A stretch of 64,000 bases of DNA from Cyclobacteriaceae bacterium (GTDB lineage Bacteria > Bacteroidota > Bacteroidia > Cytophagales > Cyclobacteriaceae): NCBI GenBank assembly GCA_020832305.1, contig JAFIEV010000042.1, positions 1 to 64,000 of the forward strand, in the 5' to 3' direction. Within the stretch, counting starts at the first letter, position 1, and each line of letters opens with the position of its first letter. Positions 33,881-43,479 of this stretch are shown in pieces. The position numbers and the translations under genes are program-made. The notes below the pieces were generated by a model that worked only from the letters and a program-made list of their open reading frames with translations, had not been told where the DNA came from and searched no databases.

Positions 33881-36657
33881 CGAAAATCAAAAACCAGGTG
33901 GGTTTTCAAAGAAAATGGCACCCTGCCATGGTTTTCCACCAGGTTTTTCTGTCCCTGAGGTCCTAATTGGGATGCTCTTTTAAATTTGGTTCCAATTGGG
34001 CTAATACCATGTAAAAAGGATATATCACCCGCTGGAAAAACACCATCTGTGAAGTCATTGGTAGCCCCCTGTGGTTTATCGGGTGTAAACATTTTTAAGT
34101 ATATGTCATCTGACATTACGAATATCCTGAAATTTTTCTCCCTGTTCTGGAGTTCAACCCAGTAGGTCTCTGCGTGAAATCCTTTAAATTCGGGGTAGAT
34201 CCACTCGGTTTCTCCTGTAATGGTATTATTATACTCTTTTTCCCAAAGCCCGAAAGTAACACCACGCATCCTGTTCTTCCATACCCGATAAGGTCCTCTG
34301 CCCAGCCATTTCATCCCTGTCACATTTTTTTCAGGATAATTAAAGCTAATGCCCAAATAGTCATAGGTACCATTGGGCACCTGATAGGCATGTTCGATTT
34401 CAAATAAACCATTGGGCTTCATCCGGTAAAACAGTCTTTTCGTAGGGCCCGACATCTTTACCTCAACTATCTGGTCTGAACCTTCATTGTAACTGTTTAC
34501 CGTAATCAGGGAATCTGTACCTCCGGCTGCCAATACCGGACCTCCTGACAGGGAAATTTCCTTTCCCTGACTTCTCACCATTTCTACCATTCCGCTTTTT
34601 AAACCAATACGCACACTTATACCATTGGCGCTAAGCTGTATATAATCGGGTGATGTAGTAACAGAAGCCAGGGAACCTGCATTGGATTGTATAAATGGCC
34701 GGTTAAATGCATATGCCTTTTTCAGAGGCCAAGAATAGGTGTAAACTTCTTCCCCATGGGGTTCATAAAAGCTCAGATATAATCCATCAAAATTCCTGAA
34801 ATCAGCGGGTAATTCAAGATATAAGTTTGACTTCATACCAGGTATAACATCCGGCATCACGACTTCTCCCTTTAATGCTTTTTCTTCATTTTCTTCGGGA
34901 TTTGCTCCATAATTTATCAGTTTCCATTCTGCCCGGCACTGGCTGAGGTTGGTATAATGAAAGCGGTTCTCTACCTCCAGCAAACCATTAAAGTAGGGCG
35001 ATAAAATTTTTTGGGGCAGGTAAATGGGTGACCAAACCTCCCGAATGGCATAAAAGCTTCCTTCTTTTTCACGGTAGGGACCCAAAATACCATCCGGTGC
35101 ATTTGGACCCTGGGTATCAATACGCATGTTGTCATCGTGCCGTACAACGCCTTCATCGGCAAAAACCCACAAAAAGGTCCCCGCCGAAAGCGGATTTTGC
35201 ATCATCAGGTTCCAGTAATCTTCTAATCCTGCACCATGCCCTCCATCATATATGCCATGCAGCAGCTCGGTAGGGAAAAACACCTCTCTGCCATGGAATA
35301 AGGTGCCCGTACAACAGTCGTAATCTTTATAGTGATTGGTATTGGTGTGGTTAAAATTCTCCCAGGGATGAATCACCGGCCTTTTCTGTAAATCATATTT
35401 ATGGTATTCAAGTAAGAGGTCATGATTGTGCCCCCCTTCATTTCCATTAGACCAAATTACAACAGATGGATGGTTTACGTCTCTGATCATCATCTCCTTT
35501 ACCAGTTTTCGGCCCACCTGTGTATCATAATAGCCCTGCCAGCCGGCCAGTTCATTCATTACAAATAAGCCCAGGGAATCGCATACCTCGAGAAAGTGTT
35601 TATCAGGAGGATAATGTGACATGCGCACGGCATTCATATTCATTTCTTTCATGAGATGCACATCCAGAATGCTCAATTCTCTGGACATAGTACGGCCAGA
35701 GGTAGGCCAAGCCGAATGACGGTTTACTCCTTTAAACCGCACTTTTACACCATTTACATAAAACCCATCCTGTGGCCGAAGTTCCACCGTCCTGAAACCA
35801 ATGCGCTCCTCAACCTGATGTACAACTTCCTTTTTGTCTTTGACGCTGATAATAACCTTGTACAGACTGGGAAATTCCGGACTCCAGGGAAGCACACCGG
35901 GCACCTTGCCTTCTACAAATACCTGATCTGCCAACTTTTCAATCGCCGCAGAAAAAGTTTTTCCCAGGGGATTACCATCCAGGTCGGTCACCTGCATTTG
36001 TACTTCGGAAAGATTTCGGTTATTATATAAGTGTACACGTGCCGAAATACTCCCATCCATAGTGGGGTTTGCAGTAAACCATTCAATATGTTGCTTTGGC
36101 AGGGCTTCAAGAAAAACAGGGCGGAAGATCCCACCGAAAATCCAGAAATCGGCTTCCCGCTCGGCATTATTGACGGATGGGTTAGAAGACCAGTTTTTTA
36201 CTGTAACCTCAAGCATGTTTTCTTTTCCAAATCGAAGCAGCGAGGTAATATCATATTTAAACCGGTAAAATGACCCCTGATGTACAGGGCCGGCCAATTT
36301 CCCATTGATCTTCACCTCAGTGTCAGTCATGGACCCCTCAAAAACAATATTGATATGCTTTCCTTTCCATACGTCCGGCACCTCAAATGCATAACGATAT
36401 TGACCGGTTTCATCTGATTCCGGTTGTTGAATAGGCCAGTTTCTTCCGTAGTTATAAACGCCAAAACCTTCAGTTTCCCAATTGGATGGCACCGGAATGC
36501 TAGTCCATTCCCCACTTTTCATCCCCTTGTCTATGTAAAAGTCCCAGTCAACCCTATTATCTTTATCGGTTCCTGATAAGTACATGGTTTCTGTTGACTG
36601 TGCCTGTACCCAAACCGACAGCAATAACAGGCTGCTTATCATCCAATAGTTTTTCAT
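33877..36657 (-). CDS. Secreted glycoside hydrolase family 2 (beta-galactosidase-like)
   Basis: A 926-residue GH2 enzyme; I prefer the ATG at 36657 (MKNYWMISSLLLLSVWVQAQ), which gives a clean signal peptide with an AQ cleavage site. Domains in order are an N-terminal jelly-roll (YRYAFEVPDVWKGKHINIVF), immunoglobulin-like domains, a TIM barrel and a C-terminal LacZ-type beta-sandwich (GMKWLGRGPYRVWKNRMRG). The acid/base Glu is in WSNGNEGGHNHDLL (near 406). By alignment with LacZ (CEYAH) the nucleophile is the Glu in PTELLHG (near 464). It would act in the periplasm or at the surface on a beta-linked polysaccharide. The exact sugar is uncertain. No SusC/D pair is nearby, so it is not in a classic PUL. 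Confidence 0.9.
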   Translation of the reverse strand: MKNYWMISSLLLLSVWVQAQSTETMYLSGTDKDNRVDWDFYIDKGMKSGEWTSIPVPSNWETEGFGVYNYGRNWPIQQPESDETGQYRYAFEVPDVWKGKHINIVFEGSMTDTEVKINGKLAGPVHQGSFYRFKYDITSLLRFGKENMLEVTVKNWSSNPSVNNAEREADFWIFGGIFRPVFLEALPKQHIEWFTANPTMDGSISARVHLYNNRNLSEVQMQVTDLDGNPLGKTFSAAIEKLADQVFVEGKVPGVLPWSPEFPSLYKVIISVKDKKEVVHQVEERIGFRTVELRPQDGFYVNGVKVRFKGVNRHSAWPTSGRTMSRELSILDVHLMKEMNMNAVRMSHYPPDKHFLEVCDSLGLFVMNELAGWQGYYDTQVGRKLVKEMMIRDVNHPSVVIWSNGNEGGHNHDLLLEYHKYDLQKRPVIHPWENFNHTNTNHYKDYDCCTGTLFHGREVFFPTELLHGIYDGGHGAGLEDYWNLMMQNPLSAGTFLWVFADEGVVRHDDNMRIDTQGPNAPDGILGPYREKEGSFYAIREVWSPIYLPQKILSPYFNGLLEVENRFHYTNLSQCRAEWKLINYGANPEENEEKALKGEVVMPDVIPGMKSNLYLELPADFRNFDGLYLSFYEPHGEEVYTYSWPLKKAYAFNRPFIQSNAGSLASVTTSPDYIQLSANGISVRIGLKSGMVEMVRSQGKEISLSGGPVLAAGGTDSLITVNSYNEGSDQIVEVKMSGPTKRLFYRMKPNGLFEIEHAYQVPNGTYDYLGISFNYPEKNVTGMKWLGRGPYRVWKNRMRGVTFGLWEKEYNNTITGETEWIYPEFKGFHAETYWVELQNREKNFRIFVMSDDIYLKMFTPDKPQGATNDFTDGVFPAGDISFLHGISPIGTKFKRASQLGPQGQKNLVENHGRVPFSLKTHLVFDFR

Positions 36658-36825
36658 AATTTTGAACATTTTATCCTTCAACATCATCTTTTTCATTGCA
36701 CTTGAGTTTTACCGATTAAGCAAGACTGTTCAGTGGGTGAATTATTTTGAACAGAGTCGGAAAATTACTTATTTTATTTTTTAAAACGTTTGTAGCAAAT
36801 AAATTTTAAAATAAAGCATTCTCAT

Positions 36826-37872
36826 ATGGATTCGCAAATTAAAACAGGTATAGCCTCATACGGCATGTCGGGTGTTGTTTTTCATGCGCCATTGCTGCAT
36901 GTTCATAGTGGTTTTGCCATTGGAAAAATTGTTGAAAGAAGTCCTAAAGGAAGTAAAGAAAGGTATCCCTATGTAGAAACCTGTAGGAGCATTAGTGAAA
37001 TGCTGGAAGACACAAGCCTGGAACTTATTGTTATTAACACCCCTGATGACACCCATTATACTTATTGTAAACAAGCACTGGAAGCCGGCAAGCATGTAGT
37101 GGTTGAAAAGCCTTTTACCATCAAAGTTGATGATGCCATTGAACTGAAAGAACTTGCAGAAAAAAAAGGGAAGGTTTTGTCTGTATTCCAAAACCGTCGA
37201 TGGGATGGCGATTATCTCACGGTGAAAAAAGTAATTGAAGAAAAAATGCTCGGCAGGCTGGTCTCATTTGAATCGCATTTTAACCGGTACCGGCCCCAGA
37301 TTCCAACCGGAACCTGGAAAGAGGAAGCCCTTGCCGGTGGCGAAGTATTGTACAACCTGGGTTCACATATGATTGACCAGGTATATGACCTTTTCGGAAT
37401 GCCCCTCGGTCTCAGGGCCTATATCGGGAAGCAAAGGGATAACAGTAAAATAGATGATTTCTACGATGTGATTTTGTATTATGATGACTTGCAGGTCTTC
37501 ACCCGGGCATCTTACCTGGTGCGTGAGCCTGGCCCGCGTTACATGCTCAATGGAACAGATGGTTCTTTTATGAAATTTGGCCTCGATCCGCAGGAAGACA
37601 TGCTCAAAGCAGGAAATCTGCCTTCAGGAGATCAATGGGGTAAAGAAGCGCCCAATACCTATGGTTATATTCACAGTAACTTACAGGGATTGCCATTTAA
37701 GGGAACGATAGAAACCATTCCGGGTAATTATGGAGCTTATTACGACAATATATACGAAGCCATACGCCATGGAAAACCTCTTATTGTACCACCTGCACAA
37801 TCTATTGACCTGATGCGGATCATTGAAGCTGCCATGCTGTCATCTGCAGAAAAAAGGGATGTATCTTTCTGA
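36826..37872 (+). CDS. Gfo/Idh/MocA family oxidoreductase
   Basis: A 348-residue NAD(P)-dependent dehydrogenase, with an N-terminal Rossmann domain (GIASYGMSGVVFHAPLLHVH; VINTPDDTHYTYCKQALEAG) and the signature HVVVEKPFTIKVDDAIELKE. The C-terminal domain begins near RWDGDYLTVKKVIEEKMLGR. The family oxidises sugars or sugar-like compounds such as inositol or glucose, and the substrate here is not evident. It is divergent from the GH2 gene with a 168-bp spacer, consistent with shared sugar metabolism (inference). Confidence 0.9.
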   Translation: MDSQIKTGIASYGMSGVVFHAPLLHVHSGFAIGKIVERSPKGSKERYPYVETCRSISEMLEDTSLELIVINTPDDTHYTYCKQALEAGKHVVVEKPFTIKVDDAIELKELAEKKGKVLSVFQNRRWDGDYLTVKKVIEEKMLGRLVSFESHFNRYRPQIPTGTWKEEALAGGEVLYNLGSHMIDQVYDLFGMPLGLRAYIGKQRDNSKIDDFYDVILYYDDLQVFTRASYLVREPGPRYMLNGTDGSFMKFGLDPQEDMLKAGNLPSGDQWGKEAPNTYGYIHSNLQGLPFKGTIETIPGNYGAYYDNIYEAIRHGKPLIVPPAQSIDLMRIIEAAMLSSAEKRDVSF

Positions 37873-38090
37873 GCGGCTGTAATGGAAATACTGGCAATGT
37901 GAATTTTAATATCCTGATAGATGATACCCGCATCATACTTCCTCCAGATAAAATATTATGCGCTACCTATTTGCAAAATATCCGCATAAGTCATCCTCAT
38001 CCATTGATTCATTAAATAGTCGTATTAAGTTTTAATCGTGCTTTTTATTGTATTCATACCAATGACGCAGAAGTCTCCTGCAATGGCTTA

Positions 38091-38399
38091 TTGTTTTTTG
38101 GATCTAACTACACCCCGATTATCAGTTTGGATGAAAATGAAACTGGAAAAGCTTCTTTTAATCAAAAATTCGATGCCTTGGCCAGACTCAGCAAATCCAT
38201 TATTGCGCAGCAGGGTAAAATAAATGCTCATGTACTTGATGCATTTTTCGATGCCGGATATACGAAGGAAAATCTTATTGACGTGATTGTGGCAGTTGGA
38301 GAAAAAACCATCACCAATTTACTGCACAATGTTACCGGTATACCTTTGGATTTTCCGGAGGCACCACGACTTGAAGAAACCCTTTCTAATCAAAGCTAA
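38091..38399 (+). pseudogene. Carboxymuconolactone decarboxylase-family C-terminal fragment
   Basis: The C-terminal half of a CMD/AhpD-like protein: FNQKFDALARLSKSIIAQQG, HVLDAFFDAGYTKENLIDVI and GEKTITNLLHNVTGIPLDFP are typical. The N-terminal half, with the CxxC active site, is absent. Upstream in the same frame a degenerate FYCIHT stretch can be read, but a TAA in the 38,010 region breaks it and no good start exists. Probably inactive, unless a shortened product is made from the TTG at 38091. Confidence 0.65.
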
Positions 38400-38412
38400 A
38401 AAACAAAAAAAT

Positions 38413-38832
38413 ATGCAATCGATAAATTGGAAAAATGCCATAATTGCCGGAATCACAGGTACCATATTGTTTGATGTTTTCGGCTTTATTGCCAACGGGG
38501 TATGGTGGGACATTCCGGCTTTGTTGGGAGAAAAAACTGAGCTGGGCCTCGCCTATGGGGTTTTTAGCCATTTTGGAAATGGTATTTTGCTGGCCATACT
38601 TTACACTGCTATAGCGCCTTCATTACGGGGGCCCTTTTGGCTGAGGCCTTTTATATTTATAACCGCACAAACCCTAGCCCTTGTCTGGTTCTTTATGTTT
38701 CCACTATTGGGTGCCGGGGTTGCCGGTTTGAATGCCGGACCTATGATGGCCATAGGGTCACTGATCATGCACTGGATATATGTAATTCCTTTTATTTTTA
38801 TCATCCATCGCGGATTTAGTAAAGCTAAATAA
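38413..38832 (+). CDS. Small multi-pass membrane protein
   Basis: A 139-residue hydrophobic protein with four to five transmembrane segments (for example AIIAGITGTILFDVFGFI, GNGILLAILYTAIAPSL, FIFITAQTLALVWFFMF, LIMHWIYVIPFIFII). I prefer the ATG at 38413, as the upstream part of the frame overlaps the CMD fragment and looks non-coding. No family is recognised; a hydrophobic Gly/Ala-rich pattern is all that can be said. It follows the CMD fragment by 13 bases. Confidence 0.6.
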   Translation: MQSINWKNAIIAGITGTILFDVFGFIANGVWWDIPALLGEKTELGLAYGVFSHFGNGILLAILYTAIAPSLRGPFWLRPFIFITAQTLALVWFFMFPLLGAGVAGLNAGPMMAIGSLIMHWIYVIPFIFIIHRGFSKAK

Positions 38833-38865
38833 CCCTTTTCAATTGCATTCAAAACAACAGTTTCG

Positions 38866-38909
38866 GGCGTCATAAGCAGATTTCTCTGGGCATGACGCCT
38901 GATTTTTTA
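38866..38909 (+). terminator. Rho-independent terminator after the membrane-protein gene
   Basis: Stem GGCGTCAT / ATGACGCC (38866-38873, 38892-38899) followed by TGATTTTTTA. This fits an intrinsic terminator before the ribulokinase gene. Confidence 0.75.
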
Positions 38910-38999
38910 TGCATATTCATTCATCAATATTGTGCATTCAGAAAAAGATGCATAGTTTTATTTTTTTAAGTCATTTTTTATACATAAACCAGTTTTTAC

Positions 39000-40664
39000 A
39001 TGAGCTCTTATGTGATTGGCGTAGACTACGGAACAGATTCTGTACGAGCCATCGTAGTCGATACATCCAATGGTAAAGAATTATCAAATGCCGTTTTTGC
39101 CTATCCCCGCTGGAAATCCGGCAAGTACTGCAAGCCGGGATTAAATCAATTCAGGCAACACCCAAGGGATTACCTCGAAGGTTTGGAAAGCACCATTACA
39201 GAAGCTTTGAAAAAATGCGATCCTGGGGTAGCAAAATCAGTGAAGGGCATTTCGATTGATACCACTGGTTCCACACCCGTTGCAGTTGACAGAAACGGCA
39301 CACCCTTATCATTGCTGAAAGAATTTGAAGAGAATCCTAATGCCATGTTTGTACTCTGGAAAGACCATACCGCAGTAAAGGAGGCTGAAGCCATTAATGA
39401 ACTGGCAAGAAGCTGGGGCGGCGTGGATTATACTATGTACGAAGGAGGCATATATTCGAGCGAATGGTTTTGGGCTAAAATAGTGCATATCTTAAAAACA
39501 GACCCTGCCATTGCAAAAGCTGGCTTCTCCTGGGTAGAGCATTGCGACTGGTTGCCGGCCCTTCTTACCGGTGATACAGATCCGATTCGTCTGAAACGTA
39601 GCCGATGCGCCGCAGGTCATAAAGCTATGTGGCACGAAAGCTGGGGAGGCTTGCCAGAAGAAGAATTTCTGGTGAAACTATATCCTGGGCTTGCAGGTCT
39701 GCGCGAACGACTTTATACCGAGACCTACACTGCAGATGAAGTAGCTGGTAAATTGAGCCCCGAATGGGCAAAGCGACTGGGTCTTTCTGAAAATGTTATT
39801 GTAACGGCAGGTACCTTCGACGCACATGCCGGAGCCGTTGGGGGTGAAGTGCGGACCAATACCCTCAGCAAGGTAATGGGTACCTCTACTTGTGATATGA
39901 TTGTAGCCCCGCTGGATAAAAATAATGAAAAGCTGGTTAAGGGCATCTGTGGCCAGGTAGATGGGTCTATCGTACCCGGGATGCTGGGCCTGGAAGCCGG
40001 TCAATCTGCCTTCGGTGACATCTATGCCTGGTTTAAAAAATTCATGCTCTGGCCCCTGGTGCAATTGCAAAAAGAAGGAAAGATTTCTGATGATTTGTAT
40101 AACCAGGCTGCCGATGAACTCATTGCCAGACTTACAAACGAAGCAGAAAAAATAGCGCCTGGTGCCGATGGAATAAGGGCGGTAGATTGGATGAATGGCA
40201 GAAGAACCCCAGATGCCGATCAGTCACTCAAAGGAGCCATTGCCGGTATTAATCTGGGAAGCAGCGCTCCGGCCGTTTTCAGAGCTCTGATTGAGGCAAC
40301 CTGCTTTGGCTCGAAAATGATTGCCGACCGCTTCGTGGATGAAGGGGTTGAAATCGATCAGGTAGTAGCGCTTGGAGGTGTTGCCAAAAAATCAAAACTC
40401 GTAATGCAAATTATGGCCGATGTACTCAATATGCCCATAAAAGTGGCAGCCTCGGAGCAAACCCCAGCCCTGGGCGCAGCCATGTATGCCGCTGTGGCTG
40501 CCGGCATCTATCGCGATATTCCAGCGGCCCAGGCCGCTATGGGCGCTGGTTTTGATGCCGAATATTACCCCAATCCTCATAATGCAACTTTATACAATGA
40601 GGTGTTCGAAGATTATAAAAGACTGGGATTTCATGTTGAACAGTTCAGCCATAAAAAACCCTGA
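39000..40664 (+). CDS. araB: Ribulokinase
   Basis: AraB phosphorylates L-ribulose (and relatives) with ATP in pentose catabolism. The 554 residues show the FGGY-kinase N-terminus YVIGVDYGTDSVRAIVVD, GISIDTTGSTPVAVDRNG, the AraB-type VLWKDHTAVKEAEAINELA, the catalytic-Asp region VTAGTFDAHAGAVGGEV and KVMGTSTCDM, and the C-terminal ATP-binding part VVALGGVAKKSKLVMQIMAD then PALGAAMYAAVAAG. Length is typical of ribulokinase (about 560) rather than xylulokinase. No araA, araD or other arabinose gene is adjacent, so it stands alone between two terminator-like hairpins. Confidence 0.93.
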   Translation: MSSYVIGVDYGTDSVRAIVVDTSNGKELSNAVFAYPRWKSGKYCKPGLNQFRQHPRDYLEGLESTITEALKKCDPGVAKSVKGISIDTTGSTPVAVDRNGTPLSLLKEFEENPNAMFVLWKDHTAVKEAEAINELARSWGGVDYTMYEGGIYSSEWFWAKIVHILKTDPAIAKAGFSWVEHCDWLPALLTGDTDPIRLKRSRCAAGHKAMWHESWGGLPEEEFLVKLYPGLAGLRERLYTETYTADEVAGKLSPEWAKRLGLSENVIVTAGTFDAHAGAVGGEVRTNTLSKVMGTSTCDMIVAPLDKNNEKLVKGICGQVDGSIVPGMLGLEAGQSAFGDIYAWFKKFMLWPLVQLQKEGKISDDLYNQAADELIARLTNEAEKIAPGADGIRAVDWMNGRRTPDADQSLKGAIAGINLGSSAPAVFRALIEATCFGSKMIADRFVDEGVEIDQVVALGGVAKKSKLVMQIMADVLNMPIKVAASEQTPALGAAMYAAVAAGIYRDIPAAQAAMGAGFDAEYYPNPHNATLYNEVFEDYKRLGFHVEQFSHKKP

Positions 40665-40682
40665 AACTAAGATTCAAAATTA

Positions 40683-40771
40683 GGGTCTGGTGAAAAAATA
40701 TGCTTCTATAATGTAAATTGAGGATATTAAAATATAATAAATCAACATCATTGGCGATTTTCAGCGCACCC
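40683..40771 (+). mobile_element. MITE-like element, copy 2 (89 bp)
   Basis: An 89-bp element bounded by TA at 40681-40682 and 40772-40773. The left end GGGTCTGGTGAAAAA resembles the reverse complement of the right end (GGGTGCGCTGAAAATC), so the ends are imperfect terminal inverted repeats. The interior AGGATATTAAAATA and the right end GGCGATTTTCAGCGCACCC match copy 3 closely. It has no coding capacity and lies between the araB stop and its terminator. Confidence 0.7.
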
Positions 40772-40786
40772 TAATCAGAATTATAT

Positions 40787-40813
40787 AAAAGGCCTGTAAA
40801 CCAGGTCTTTTTT
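40787..40813 (+). terminator. Rho-independent terminator downstream of araB
   Basis: A 10-bp stem (AAAAGGCCTG / CAGGTCTTTT, one G-T pair) with a 5-base loop and six consecutive T at its end. It separates araB, plus the inserted repeat, from the sensor-kinase gene. Confidence 0.8.
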
Positions 40814-40864
40814 AATAAAAATTCAACCCATAGCATTAAAATATCAACAATTATTTATATAATA

Positions 40865-40883
40865 GTACCAAAATCAATGGTAC
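40865..40883 (+). promoter_or_regulatory. Inverted repeat abutting a sensor-kinase start codon
   Basis: GTACCA and TGGTAC are perfect inverted arms with a 7-base spacer; the right arm touches the ATG at 40884. It may be an operator or an mRNA hairpin affecting initiation. Confidence 0.35.
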
Positions 40884-42821
40884 ATGTGGAATAGGATTTT
40901 CTGGATCTCAATACTTTTACTTGTAACGGTGTTGGAAGAGTCAATAGCCGGAAAAAATGGATACGAATCTGTTTTGAATATAGACAATTCTCCGGATTAT
41001 CTAATGGGAAATTATATCTCATTTATAGAAGATAAAGATGGAATGAACTATACCCAAGTAATTGATGCTTATAACAGCGGCGCCTTTCATTCCCTCGGTC
41101 ACGAAAGACTTTTTAACAAAGGATATACCGAATCAATGTGGTGGTTTGCCTTCAGGCTTAAAAACTCACTTGATAAAGAAAACAAAGTGATCTTCAGCCC
41201 TGTTGGCGCCTCCATTCGCGAGGGTATATTATATGTTTTTGACCATCAAAATCAATTACTGGAAAAACAATATTCTGGTTTCCTGTATGGTGGAGACAAG
41301 CGCCCCTTAAAAAGCCGGATTGTATCTTATGAAATCCACCTTGATCCCGGGGCAGAATACTTGTTTTTGCTTTACGTTGACAGCAGAGGCTTAAATACTT
41401 ATATTCCCTTTTTTCTCGATCACGCTACCTTTTACTGGGAATATGAGACATACAGAACAGCCATTTATGGCATAGTAACTGGTATATTATTAATGGCCGC
41501 CATTACAAGTTTGTTATTTGGCCTATACCTGAAAGAAAGTATTTATTTAATTTTTACAGGATATCTTCTGAGTTGCCTGATTCTCATACTCGAAGAAGAT
41601 GGTTTTTTACATCTGTGGCTTTATGGGGCACATGCCGGCCAATTCTCCGAGATAGTGATTCCACTATTTGTCCTTTTAATGTCGGTTTTGCTTTTGCAGT
41701 TTATTTTGAGGTTTTTCAATATAAATCAAGACCAAATGAGGCATTTAAGAAAGTTGCAAACCCTTATTTGGATCAGCTACTTCTTTTCTTCAATTATTAT
41801 AGGTGCGTTTTTCATCAGCAACCACTACCGCTTAAATCAATATATTAATTTTTCGGCGCTATATATTGCATTACTAAATATTATGCTGGTGTTCTTGGTG
41901 TCACTGTATATGATGAGAACCCGTAAACTTCTAAGCTATTACATGATGGCTGCAAATGCAATACTTTTATTTGGTTTTACAAATTATGTTTTGAATTTAC
42001 AAGGTATTGTTAACTGGCATCCGCTTAAACCCAATGGATTGATATTTGGTTCGATCTTTAATGTGTTTATATTTACCATAGGTATCGTTTACAGATATTA
42101 TCAAATTAAAGTCGAACGGGAACACCTGCAATCTGAAGTTTACAATCAGGAAAAGAAAATTGCGATAAGTATTATTCAGGCACAGGAATCTGAACGTCAA
42201 AGAATAGCCAAAGACCTTCACGACGATCTTGGAGGCCTGCTGGCTTTGATTAAACTCAAACTTGAAGATTTGCTGCTTCATGGTCATAATGTTCAAAAGA
42301 TTCTTGGTGAATTGTTAAAGCTCATGACCCAGGCCTGCAAAGATGTCAGGTATATTTCTCATGAGCTTATGCCTCAGGATATAGATGAAAAAGATCTTAA
42401 AACGATGATTTCAGAGGTGTTAAATATTCTCGCCAACCAGCAAAAGCTTCAAATTTCTTATGATATAGGCGAATTACCCCTGATTCCATCTGTTGTAAAA
42501 ATAAATATCTTCAGAATAATAAAAGAACTGTTAAACAACATCATCAAACATTCAGAAGCCAGGGAAGCGGATATCCAAATATTTCAGGATGACCTTGATA
42601 AATCCCTTACCTTAATGATTTCTGACAATGGAAAAGGTATGCCAACACAAGTATTGGGAAATGTAAATATGGGTTTAGGTCTTAAAAACCTCCAAAAACG
42701 CGTGGACTTTCTCAAAGGGAAACTGCATATAGATACCGGGGTACACGGCACCACAATTATTATTATTATTCCTGAAAAAACTTTATTATCTGAATATGCA
42801 GAAACGCCTTATCATAGCTGA
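40884..42821 (+). CDS. 7TMR-DISM sensor histidine kinase (NarL/NreB type)
   Basis: A 645-residue inner-membrane histidine kinase. A signal peptide (about 1-22) is followed by a periplasmic 7TMR-DISM extracellular domain (MWWFAFRLKNSLDKENKVIF; AEYLFLLYVDSRGL), a seven-helix 7TMR-DISM membrane domain (about 190-405), a short coiled coil, and a HisKA_3 dimerisation domain with ESERQRIAKDLHDDLGGLLA, where His is in LHDDLGG (about 443). The HATPase domain has RIIKELLNNIIKHS (N box), SDNGKGMP and GLGLKNLQKRVDFLKG. DISM extracellular domains often bind carbohydrates, so a sugar-related signal is possible. It overlaps the response regulator gene by 26 bases, so the two form a coupled pair. Confidence 0.92.
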   Translation: MWNRIFWISILLLVTVLEESIAGKNGYESVLNIDNSPDYLMGNYISFIEDKDGMNYTQVIDAYNSGAFHSLGHERLFNKGYTESMWWFAFRLKNSLDKENKVIFSPVGASIREGILYVFDHQNQLLEKQYSGFLYGGDKRPLKSRIVSYEIHLDPGAEYLFLLYVDSRGLNTYIPFFLDHATFYWEYETYRTAIYGIVTGILLMAAITSLLFGLYLKESIYLIFTGYLLSCLILILEEDGFLHLWLYGAHAGQFSEIVIPLFVLLMSVLLLQFILRFFNINQDQMRHLRKLQTLIWISYFFSSIIIGAFFISNHYRLNQYINFSALYIALLNIMLVFLVSLYMMRTRKLLSYYMMAANAILLFGFTNYVLNLQGIVNWHPLKPNGLIFGSIFNVFIFTIGIVYRYYQIKVEREHLQSEVYNQEKKIAISIIQAQESERQRIAKDLHDDLGGLLALIKLKLEDLLLHGHNVQKILGELLKLMTQACKDVRYISHELMPQDIDEKDLKTMISEVLNILANQQKLQISYDIGELPLIPSVVKINIFRIIKELLNNIIKHSEAREADIQIFQDDLDKSLTLMISDNGKGMPTQVLGNVNMGLGLKNLQKRVDFLKGKLHIDTGVHGTTIIIIIPEKTLLSEYAETPYHS

Positions 42822-43449
42822 TGACCATGAACTCTTTGCCAAAGGACTTGATAACCTTCTGAAGCAACAAGGTCAATATACCATCGTCGCCTATTGCAAA
42901 AATGGTAAAGAAGTGCTGGATTTTCTTAAGCAGGCTACATTGCCACATCTCATAATTCTTGATCTCAATATGCCTGTAATGGATGGATTACAACTTCTCA
43001 ATCATCTGCATCGGCTGTATCCCGGCATAAAAAAACTTGTTATCAGCATGCACCACAGCCAAACCACTATGGAATTATGTAAAAATCTTAACGCAAATGG
43101 CTTTATCAGTAAAGATGCCTCTATAGAAGTATTACTTAATGCGATCAATGATATAATTGAAGGAAAAAGTTTTTTTCAGAAGATTGATCAAAATCAATAT
43201 CCCGAAGAAAGTTATGGTGGCTATGAAAAGCTTATGAAAACCTACAACCTCAGCAAAAGGGAAATAGAAATCATTCAACTTATTATGAATGAATACGAGT
43301 CTACTGAAATTGCCGAAAAATTACATTTAAGTCCGTTGACCGTTAAGACACACAGAAAAAATATTTTCAGGAAAATAGGTGTCAGAAATCTGGCTGGCCT
43401 GGCTGCCCTTTTTAAAAATTTTCCCGGCTCATCCCTCGCACTCCCCTGA
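42796..43449 (+). CDS. LuxR/NarL-type response regulator
   Basis: A 217-residue regulator: receiver domain at about 1-125 with ADDHELF, the phospho-acceptor Asp in LIILDLNMPVMDG (near 55) and the conserved Lys in FISKDAS, then a LuxR HTH at about 150-215 (LSKREIEIIQLIMNEYEST, LSPLTVKTHRKNIFRKIGV). It overlaps and surely partners the preceding 7TMR-DISM kinase. Its targets are unknown. Confidence 0.95.
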   Translation: MQKRLIIADDHELFAKGLDNLLKQQGQYTIVAYCKNGKEVLDFLKQATLPHLIILDLNMPVMDGLQLLNHLHRLYPGIKKLVISMHHSQTTMELCKNLNANGFISKDASIEVLLNAINDIIEGKSFFQKIDQNQYPEESYGGYEKLMKTYNLSKREIEIIQLIMNEYESTEIAEKLHLSPLTVKTHRKNIFRKIGVRNLAGLAALFKNFPGSSLALP

Positions 43450-43479
43450 AAAAAAACAGGAAAACACCATCCCTTTCTA

